Of a DNA stretch of 27,603 nucleotides, positions 8,692 to 17,600 are shown piece after piece. Source of the DNA: a virus. Every line of letters begins with the position of its first letter. Within the stretch, counting starts at the first letter, position 1. The position numbers and the translations under genes are program-made. The notes under the pieces were generated by a model, which saw only the letters and a program-made list of their open reading frames with translations, was not told where the DNA came from and made no database searches. Location: positions 1 through 27,603 of the IMG/VR virus record IMGVR_UViG_3300010300_000084; one strand, given 5' to 3'.

Positions 8692-9929
8692 CAATACAAG
8701 AGATGCATATAGCTGTCAACCTGGGGGTGCAAAAAGTCGCATCTTTCCAGGTTGACAATCTCTTACCTGAAGAGATTGACCATGAAATCAACATGGCCGT
8801 ACGCAGATTCATCAATCAGCGCTACAATCCCATGTCTAACCCTAAAGGAAAAGGGTTTGAGCAATCTCAAAAGAGGATAGACGACCTCAGAACTCTACTC
8901 GAGGACTATTCTACGTCTCTATCTGTAAAACAAAACATTGAAGCAGTAGGATCGGGTAGCTATTTCGGGGCCGTCTACTCAGCTACAGGAAATAAGACCA
9001 TAAACTTGGAGAGATTCAAGCTTCCTGTAGACTATATGTACTTGATCAACATAAAGAGCACCCTTGCTATAAACTGTAACAAGGTGATGGCTTTTGAGGA
9101 AGTAAATACGACTGACAGATTTCTGAGAATTCCTATAGACTCTGGAAAACCTGGAAACGTCATAAGAGAAGTGTCGGTAGCTAACGGTCAGGGTAACCTT
9201 GAGGTTATCTGGAGCACCATTGGTAGCAGAACTAGCTTAGAGGAACTGCTGAACCCCCTCATGTGGGCCGACGGGTACGTACCCGGCAGATCTTACCAAG
9301 ATGGTTTGGCTGATATGTTCTCTAACTCAATAACATCCGACTCACCTCATGCGGACGGTAACGAGATATACCTCAGCTACCCAGTAAAGAGACTATCAGA
9401 TGGGTCAGGGCAGGCAAAACCACATCAAGTACAAAACTCAACAGATGGGTTGTACGATGGGATCTACGCTTTGATAAAGTTTGCCCCTCCTTACCAGGCA
9501 ATGACCCAAGAGAACACAATAGAGAGAAAGATTTTCCAATCTCCAGAAGTGTCGTACAAAGTAAATAGAAAGGCTGACCTAAGTCAGAATCACACTAGGA
9601 TAACTAGACAACTTTGCAAGGCAGTCCAACACGATGACATATTTGCATTGCTTGATGATCCGTTTAACACTGCAAAAACGGACAACATCATGTACACGAT
9701 GCAGGAAAATTTCGTAGATTTGTACTCTGACGTACATACGATACCTCTCAACGTAACTATAAAGTATTTACGCAGACCTGTAAATGTCAACTTAGCTGAG
9801 GGCATAGGCTGCGAACTGGCAGAGCACACTCATCATGAGATTGTGGAGATGACAGTTAAAAGCATCTTGGAGTCATTCGAGTCTCCAAGATATCAAACGC
9901 AATCTGGGGAGGTCCTAGAGAGCGAATAA
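8688..9929 (+). CDS. Probable head-tail adaptor / ring protein
   Basis: A 413-residue protein. The N-terminus has a helix, then LLPEEIDHEINMAVRRFINQRY, the kind of opening (a pair of helices with an EID..iN.A...Fi pattern) seen in structural adaptor proteins of Bacteroidota phages. The remainder alternates beta strands and loops with a C-terminal helical tail (HHEIVEMTVKSILESFES). In crAss-like phages proteins of this sort stack as rings between portal and tail; assignment here is by resemblance and position and is moderate. The start chosen is GTG at 8688, overlapping the previous stop by 4 nt; the alternative is ATG at 8703, which would remove five residues. A perfect 11-bp inverted repeat lies inside the gene, 26 nt after the GTG. 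Confidence 0.6.
   Translation: MTIQEMHIAVNLGVQKVASFQVDNLLPEEIDHEINMAVRRFINQRYNPMSNPKGKGFEQSQKRIDDLRTLLEDYSTSLSVKQNIEAVGSGSYFGAVYSATGNKTINLERFKLPVDYMYLINIKSTLAINCNKVMAFEEVNTTDRFLRIPIDSGKPGNVIREVSVANGQGNLEVIWSTIGSRTSLEELLNPLMWADGYVPGRSYQDGLADMFSNSITSDSPHADGNEIYLSYPVKRLSDGSGQAKPHQVQNSTDGLYDGIYALIKFAPPYQAMTQENTIERKIFQSPEVSYKVNRKADLSQNHTRITRQLCKAVQHDDIFALLDDPFNTAKTDNIMYTMQENFVDLYSDVHTIPLNVTIKYLRRPVNVNLAEGIGCELAEHTHHEIVEMTVKSILESFESPRYQTQSGEVLESE
8714..8757 (+). other. Intragenic 11-bp perfect hairpin
   Basis: TGTCAACCTGG (8714-8724) is exactly complementary to CCAGGTTGACA (8747-8757). Inside the 22-nt loop, GGTGC and GCATC can add five pairs, one of them a wobble. It begins 26 nt after the GTG start of the adaptor-like gene, so it would fold within the first codons of the message. 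A role in limiting translation of this gene relative to the capsid gene is possible but inferred. Confidence 0.6.
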
Positions 9930-9961
9930 TTTTTGTTGAACGCCATTAAAACTATAATATC

Positions 9962-11095
9962 ATGGCTTCTAATCTTTCACAAGTCTTTGTCACGCACGCC
10001 GATCTGGAAGGTGCAGGTACAGACTTCGCAGGCGTAACTGGATCTTCAGGAGGCGCCCAAAACGTAGGTGTGTGGTCTTTAGACCCAACTGCGGGTTACA
10101 TTTCAACAGCACTCTTCAGTGAAACTGTCGTCGGAGATGGCGCAACTGTAGATGCAACAGGCGGCGCAACCGAGCCAATCGACGGAGCAATTAGCCTTCC
10201 CGGCGGTATCTGGAAATACAACAGACTTCAGTTTGTTCAGGGTGCAGACGGTAATCCCATCGCATCACCTATCATTAACACAGGTGACATTAACTCTATT
10301 CGGTACGAGAAGCACGTAGCTTCTGCAGGTGCTAAAGTTGTTCAGCTGACTGCTGACGTTGGTGCTAGCTTGGGTGATAACGCTAATGATGACATCGAGT
10401 ACAAGTTTGTGATCAGAACAGCTCCTACTAACTACTTGAGCTTCTCTGAGCCTTTCAACTCTTTGAATGATTTGAGTGGTGCGGGTAAGGTGTTCCCATT
10501 GGGTGCATTCAACACCACAAACCACAAAGTCATCTCTATTGAGTCTGTTAAGTCTAGCCGTGCAACTGAAACGGACGACGATCTCTGGGCAGACGTCAAA
10601 AGCTTGATCGAAGGCAACCACCTCTTGAACAATTTGTTCACAGTAACAATCGTTGCTAACACAAGCATGACTATTACGTCTAGATTCTCTGGTGTTGAGT
10701 TTGATCTCATCGCTAGAAACATCACTGATGACACTGCAATTCCAAGTGGTACTTACACTGGTGGCACTGTCGGTGTTGGTAACGGATGGCAGGTCCTCCA
10801 GGACGAGAAGCGTTGCCGTGGACGTCAGGGAGACTTCAACAGAATGTACTTCCCAATCGAGCCTACTCAGTACGTTAACACTTCGTACAAGTACGATCGT
10901 TTGACGATTTCATACAACAACTCCAACTTCGCTACTGGTGCGGCTACGGGCATTGCTCCGCAGAACGGAACCAACGAATTGGTTATCTACGCAGCAGATA
11001 GCGCTACTGCTTTGCAAGCTGGCGACTTGGCCAACTTCGAAGCAGCCTTCGGTATTGCTCTCGCTACTAACGAGAACCATATCTGGAGATACTAA
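9962..11095 (+). CDS. Abundant virion structural protein, family not identified
   Basis: A 377-residue beta-rich protein with Gly, Ala, Thr and Asn in abundance and no membrane segment or signal peptide. The N-terminus (MASNLSQVFVTHADLEG) and the C-terminal region with YFPIEPTQYVNTSYKYD followed by a segment rich in strands look like a phage structural protein. Codon choice resembles that of the capsid gene from about 10300 onward (AAG, GGT, AAC, CGT preferred), and a G-rich hairpin follows the stop, again as for the capsid gene; together these suggest one of the most abundant virion proteins. Tail tube, auxiliary capsid or decoration protein are all possible and I cannot choose. The leader is A/T-rich without Shine-Dalgarno sequence; a near-match to the Bacteroidota -7 box (TAATTTTTG) lies 26 nt before the ATG. 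Confidence 0.7.
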   Translation: MASNLSQVFVTHADLEGAGTDFAGVTGSSGGAQNVGVWSLDPTAGYISTALFSETVVGDGATVDATGGATEPIDGAISLPGGIWKYNRLQFVQGADGNPIASPIINTGDINSIRYEKHVASAGAKVVQLTADVGASLGDNANDDIEYKFVIRTAPTNYLSFSEPFNSLNDLSGAGKVFPLGAFNTTNHKVISIESVKSSRATETDDDLWADVKSLIEGNHLLNNLFTVTIVANTSMTITSRFSGVEFDLIARNITDDTAIPSGTYTGGTVGVGNGWQVLQDEKRCRGRQGDFNRMYFPIEPTQYVNTSYKYDRLTISYNNSNFATGAATGIAPQNGTNELVIYAADSATALQAGDLANFEAAFGIALATNENHIWRY

Positions 11096-11103
11096 TCTAA
11101 TAT

Positions 11104-11126
11104 GGGGGGCACATAGGGTGTCCCCC
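11104..11126 (+). terminator. G-rich hairpin, terminator-like
   Basis: GGGGGGCAC (11104-11112) pairs with GGTGTCCCCC less its first base (11118-11126), including one G-T wobble, around a 5-nt loop, and TTTATTACT follows. It lies 8 nt after the stop of an apparently highly expressed structural gene and 17 nt before the next start, so a full or partial intrinsic terminator is likely. Confidence 0.7.
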
Positions 11127-11142
11127 TTTATTACTCATCATC

Positions 11143-11601
11143 ATGGCAACAAGATCTGTATACTCAGGAAAAAGAGTTTTGGTAGCATCCCCTGGAGCAG
11201 CTAGAGGGACTACCTACACCGTAACTGTAGAAAACATGTACACCGGCGATACCATCTCACAGAAGGCTCGCACCAAGAAGGGTAAGGTTGTTACTGCACT
11301 TACGATGAACTCAAGCGGAGTATTGAAGACAACCATAGACGATGGTAGGGGTAATAGAAGCGTTGAGTATTCAGTAGGTACAGCTGATATACAGTGCTGC
11401 ATCGCTAAACTGGTGCACGATGCAATACATTGCACATGTAAGTGCGATAAGTGCAAAGAGGACCTCAAGCTTGCGGAGAAAATCTATCTCCTGCTACAAG
11501 CTGCTGTCTTTGCTGCAACAAACGGTAGACAAAACGAGGCTAACGATATGTACCGTAAAGCAAAAGAATTTTGCCAAGAGCGTTGCGCTTGCGGCTGCTA
11601 A
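11143..11601 (+). CDS. Small cysteine-rich protein, function unknown
   Basis: A 152-residue protein with two parts. Residues 1-80 are Thr/Lys-rich and beta-like. From 84 on there are ten Cys: 85-86, the cluster CTCKCDKC at 97-104, and 144, 148, 150 and 152 at the very end (CQERCACGC). Between them is a helical hairpin (EDLKLAEKIYLLLQAAVFAA and NEANDMYRKAKEF). The Cys pairs bracket the helices and could hold a metal such as zinc or form disulfides. I believe similar helical Cys domains occur in other marine phage structural modules, but I do not know their function. It sits between a major structural protein and the giant adhesin-like gene, 9 nt before the latter, suggesting a tail or attachment-assembly role by context. 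Confidence 0.7.
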   Translation: MATRSVYSGKRVLVASPGAARGTTYTVTVENMYTGDTISQKARTKKGKVVTALTMNSSGVLKTTIDDGRGNRSVEYSVGTADIQCCIAKLVHDAIHCTCKCDKCKEDLKLAEKIYLLLQAAVFAATNGRQNEANDMYRKAKEFCQERCACGC

Positions 11602-11610
11602 ACCTTACCT

Positions 11611-14600
11611 ATGGCTAGAGTTACCGGATTTGCTCACAGACAGACAGGCAGGGCAATGCCTGTCTTTACTTTCGTGGAGGCGTTTGCAGCCAGTCCTTTT
11701 GATATTGTCCTGCACGCTTCCTCATATCAGGGTACTGATGTAAGATACCTAGAGGATACAGTTTTAGGCTACGATGGATGGACCTCTGCTGACCTTCTTA
11801 CGTACGACGGAGGGAGTGGAAACGGAGGTACAGGGCTTATAGGTGATTTTGAGTACGGGCTCTTCAACAAACCAAGAAGAGAACTGGTAGGAATACAACC
11901 TACTTCCATAAAAATTAAAAGATCGGACCTTACTATAGTTACTATAACAGGTAAGGCTCTAGGCGACTACATTGAGAAAACCGAGTACCGATACCTAGTA
12001 GACGGACACTTAGCTATAAAAGTATACCTCATAGATGCCTTATACGCACAGGTAGCAGATGGAGACATTGTTATCTTAGAAGGATGCTTGTTGCTTCAGG
12101 GAGGAAGACAGGACCTAGGGATAGTAAACAAAAAACAGGTACCATTCGTACTGTCTGGAATACCAGAAGGTAAAACCGTTACCAATCATAATCCTGAAAT
12201 AGACGTTAACACCTTCCTAAACCCAGGAGCTAGCGGAGACTCCAACATAGGAGCTAGAGTGAGAGTTCTAGACATGGGTAATGTTGGAGCAAGCGGCATA
12301 GAGTGGAACTCGGTACGAACAAAAACAAAGTGGCTTAACGGTACTATAGGAACTGCAGGCTCATCAGCTCTTCCTCCACAGTTTAAAGCTGCGGCTGACG
12401 AACCTGTCCCAATCACTGTGCCTTCAGATGAACACTTTATAAGACAGGCTACATACAACCGTAGAGGTCCAAAGGCTAGTTTCAGAAAACTAGATATATG
12501 TAGAGATATAAATGACTGCGCTGATCCTCAAGGTGGTAGAACATCAACGATTACAGCAGACAACAGAGGAACTAGAAAACCAGATCAATTCAGTCTGTTC
12601 GAACTGCATTCGGGAATCCCAATTATTGACTCCGACAACGATGGGGGACTGGGTTATGGATCTTATGCCTGGAAGTATGTTGTAGGTCCAACTTATCAGG
12701 ACCCTAAATACGGTACAAGTTTTATCCCAGGAGCTAGCAAGGCCCCATTTTCACTAGGAGGAGATTTTGTACCAACAGGAACTCAGCTCCTTCAAACACC
12801 AGCTCAAGGTGCGTCATCGGGTTTAGGTTACCTAGATGCTGTCAGCCAGAGGCCGGCATCTAGCTGTGAAAACTTCAAAGTACACCCTCAAAACGGAGTG
12901 TACAGAAGTCCTTATTATCCGCATGCTCAGTCTGAGTTCATGCATTACGTGACGTATTACAAGTGGGAGAGCACTAACCTTGCTGTAGAAAGTGCTAACA
13001 ACTATGCCCCTACAGCTTCTGCAAATGGGTCAGCTAGTGCAATAAACACAACCAATACGAACGAGTTTTCATGGTATGCTTCTTGGGTATTTCAGAGCAC
13101 ACTGTTTGCCTATGGAGTAGATCCAAATACAATAGGACAAACTACTCTACCAGGAAGTGACTACTCTACTGTAGGAGCTTTGGACGGAGCTTTGATAGGA
13201 GAAATAGGATGGCAAGACTTTATTGCAAATGCTCTGCACATGAGTGCAGATCCAGACAATCCAGGACCTCATAACTATGGTTCTTACATATCGACAGCGG
13301 AAAACCAGGCACTGGTACCTGCCTATGATAAATTGTTCTCTGGAGTGTACCATGCTACCAGAAGCCAGCAAGGGGTCTACAATCTTTCTAGAACAAGGGG
13401 ACTCCCAACAAGTGGCGGGGCTGGTGGATTTACCCCACCACCAAATGGACCAGGATCAAACCACCCATCCGTACAATCTACAGGAGGTTCAGTAACAAAC
13501 AGCTTAAGCAGTGGAAGACTGTATACCTACACGGTATTTATATATGCTGAAGCTCCACAAAGATATACATTCGAAAACAGCCAAAATTATGAGCCTTGGG
13601 CTTCGTCCTCTGACGAAAGTATGATTGATGCGTATGGCGCTGTGGGGGGCTGGAATAGCTCAGGAGGTAATGAAGTAGACCATAGAGTAAAGTATACCAT
13701 ATCTAATGGCACAGGAGGCAGCGGAACGTTCCCACCAACCTACATGATCAGCAATCCTTCCGTAAACGGGCTAACGGCAGTCAGCTGTATAGACAAAAAC
13801 TCTAAGAAAGGATGGGACGACATATACAGTGTTGAAACCCCAAACCAAGTAGTTAAACGTAGGAACAATTCTGTTTGTAACCAAGCTGAGGACTATACTA
13901 GATGTGGATGTAAGAGTGTAGTTGAACCTTTGCCTTTAGGAGAACTTGGAACACAGGACCCCAACATAACTGAACTGCAAAGATTTGAGACTGTAATAGT
14001 ATATCCCAGAAATATAGTAGACTACGAGTCTTCTAGTACAGAGACTGGGGGTGCTGATTCATTCCCATCACTGTTGTATATAAACTCCTACTTCTCAGTT
14101 AGTGGTGGCGGGAATGCTGCATCTGGATATGCGGGTGACTTCCTACTTACCTCAACTGCTTCTGATGTTCACTTCAGAACTACAACCAATGTTACGCAGA
14201 CTGTAAAACTTTCAGACTATAATGGTGGGAATACAAATATACCTTACACAGGAATATTCCAAGAAGAGTTCCTAGGAGGGAGTGATGCAACTCTTGGGGT
14301 GACTACTAACAATGACACCAACACCTTTACATACAAGTACTTCCCTGGGAGAGATGCATTCATCAATTTAGACGAACTGCAGTTCTTCACTCACGATGAA
14401 CTTGCCGAAGCAAGAGTATTTGCAACAATAGGTGGGTCTGGATACAATTCACCAAACACCGGCGACGATATACCGCACAGACATATATTAATGTTTGCTG
14501 CAGAGAATGTAGCAACTGCAGGGACTGATCCCAGAAGAGCTCACGTGGATCTTGGGTGGCAACAAAGCTGGGAAAATTCTCTGGTTGAGTGCTCAGTTCT

Positions 14601-17600
14601 GTCCTTGGGTACCACAACAGAATGCAGTGGTCCTAAAGAAAACGATCCTCCTTACAGAATAAGAAAATTTGTAATCGTAGGAGACGAAAGCATTGACTTA
14701 GGGTTTGAAGATGCTGACGGCGACGGTAATCCAGATAATGCAACTGCAGGATGTACAGACGAGGACGCTATAAACTTTAACCCGCAGGCCAATGACGATG
14801 ACGGCTCCTGCTACTACTGTACCACATCTTTGGTTAGCGGAGTTGGGACCAACCAGTACTCCTTCATGCAAGCAGTCCCGTTCCTGTTAAATCTAACTCC
14901 AGGAAACATAGACAATAGTGGTGGAGCACCACTGATGGGGATTGCTCCTGCTACAGCAATAGGTAACCTAACTAACCAGCTTAACAACGTACCCCCTTTA
15001 CCAGGTGGGGAGATATACGAATGGCAGGACGGCAACCTATTCAATGCAATAAACACTTCAGAGAACGCACTGATAAGCGGTCTGACACCTGGTAGCCCAA
15101 ATACTACATTCTCATACTTCGTCCTGAAGCATGATAACCTTCTTGATCGTGTCGTAGCCGCATCAAATGCAGGATCTATCCAGCAGACTACAACAACAAA
15201 CCTATCTGGCACGTACCAAACTGCTCTCAATACGATAATAGCAGGCAGTGACCCCAGCGACTGGGTGTGTCAGATATATACGTATGAGCAGTGGGAACAA
15301 AGAATTGCACCTGCAAGCACGTATGGTAATGGATGGGCAGTAGAAAGTAATGGGGATGGTAGCACTGTTGGGCAAACCAATGTATACTACGACATATTTG
15401 GTAACTATTCAGGGATTGGGCTAGCTGTCAATGGCAATGGAGATCCTGTAACAGCTGTAGCATCTCTATCTAACCAAGCTACTGCTGGGGGAAGCTTCTA
15501 CTTTAGCAACTTTGATCCCAGTGATCTTTCAAACGTAACTGATATCGGATTGAAGGCGGGTCAGCAGTACGTAGCAGTATTGAGGTTCCACCCTAGAAGA
15601 TTCTGCGGAGACAAATCATTCTACTACTTTGCCTACAACTTTTTTGTAGAGTACTGCGAATGTACAGACCCACTTGCACTTGATGTAGGAAACTATGCAG
15701 ATGCAACAAACCCACCGTGGGTAGGAACAGTGTGGGAGGGCGAAAGCTTCTACCCAGGAGTAAACATGCCCGCAGACCAAGTCAACACCTCTGCTATACC
15801 AAACGGAGGGTCTGGTGCTTTGCCAAGTAACTTCTGTGTTACAGGTGAGGTAGGCACCACAACAGGATTGCTTAACAATAGAATATGTGAGTACCAAGGA
15901 GAGGACGAGTCAGTCTCTTGTGCTAACTTCTACTCCTGGTGTCTTACTGATATACGTACTGATTGTGTAGGCCCAGACGCAGATGGTAATGTGTACGGGG
16001 AAGTAAACTTCGAAGTACTTATCGATGGATTCTTTGTACAATCTGACCCAGGTCAGACAGGTACGCTTGGAGATTCTTACCAATTGGAAGACCCAGAAAC
16101 AGGGTTTGCATTCTACTACCTTGTTACAATAACTATTGATGGGGTACAAGAAGAGCAGATAGCTTCTCATGTAATCGACGGAGGAGGCTATGTACCTAAC
16201 CCGGACATAGTTATAACAACGCAAGCTCAAGATACATTCCAAGGAGCAATTGCTGTAATAACTGCAGGGCCGTATGACTTTGACCAAGGTATAGACGGAT
16301 CGGTGGGCGAAGCTACAGTTCAAGTAACACTTCAAGCTACCCATCTTGTCAATAACAGTGGAGATCTAGTGCCGCTGTTGGATGTAGTAGATTATCTAGT
16401 AGATAGCAACGGTGATCCAGTAAACACTATATGCCCGCCAGAACCCATAACATATGTAGCAAGTGCAGCAGACTGTGAAGACCTAGTCTTTGGGTGTATG
16501 GATGAAACAGCAATTAACTTCAACCCTAATGCAAACTCAGATGACGGTAGCTGTGAATACATACCATGCGAAGAAGTATTCAATGAAGCACTGAACTCAG
16601 TGTTCATTACAGATGTGGATTCTACTCCAGCCACCATGACCTGCACTGAGATTACACCTGACGACGGAGGTGATCCCTACAACACCTATGTACCTAACTA
16701 TGATGGTACTATGACGATCACAGTGCAGGACTTCTCAGCATCAAGCCCTTCGGGCGCACTCGGTAACAATACAGGAAACTTCACGCTGTTTGTTTACTAC
16801 ATGGGAGGACAGGGTAACATCAATGCTGTAGGTGATGCATTAGCCTACTATGACGCAAACGCAGCACTCATTCAAGGATTGGGTGAGGGTGAGTTTGAAA
16901 GTCTACCAGGTCAACCGGGAGCCTTTATTGGGGTAGGAGACATGCAACCTGATACCATAACTAACGGTGATCCATTTGGTATAGGAGAGAGCTTGACGGG
17001 TGCGGAATATGATATTCTGGTTCCCATAGAATCAATATTTACGGGAGCAGGTAACAACCTTACGGGTGGTCAGTACCTCATATTCTTAATACCTCACATC
17101 GACATTACATCTATAGGTGACGGATACGGGGGACTAGAAGACTGTGTTACAGAGTTTGGTCAGTTTGCTGACGATCAGACTTACCACGTCATAGATATGA
17201 CAACCAACACAGATGACTGCCCGCAACCGTGTAACCAGTTCGTAAATCCAGATGACTGCCCCAACAACGTTAACGGGTGTACAGATCCAGGTGCTGAAAA
17301 CTATGACCCTGAAGCAACAATAGATGATGGTACTTGTGTGTACTGTGTAACATGTGACTTCTGCGATTTGTACCCAACTCACCCAGAATGTCAGTTGTGT
17401 GACAAGCGTACGGATGATACTGTAACAGCGGGAAGTAGAGGATTTAGCGAAAGCCTTAGAGATTGTGAGGGTGGGGATAAATGCTGTGCAGATCAGACGG
17501 CAACTAACTACGACCCCGAATGTAGAGGAGAAAACGCAGACAACAGTAAATGTACTTATGCATGTAATGGTGTTGGGTGTACAGATTGTGAAGACGATCC

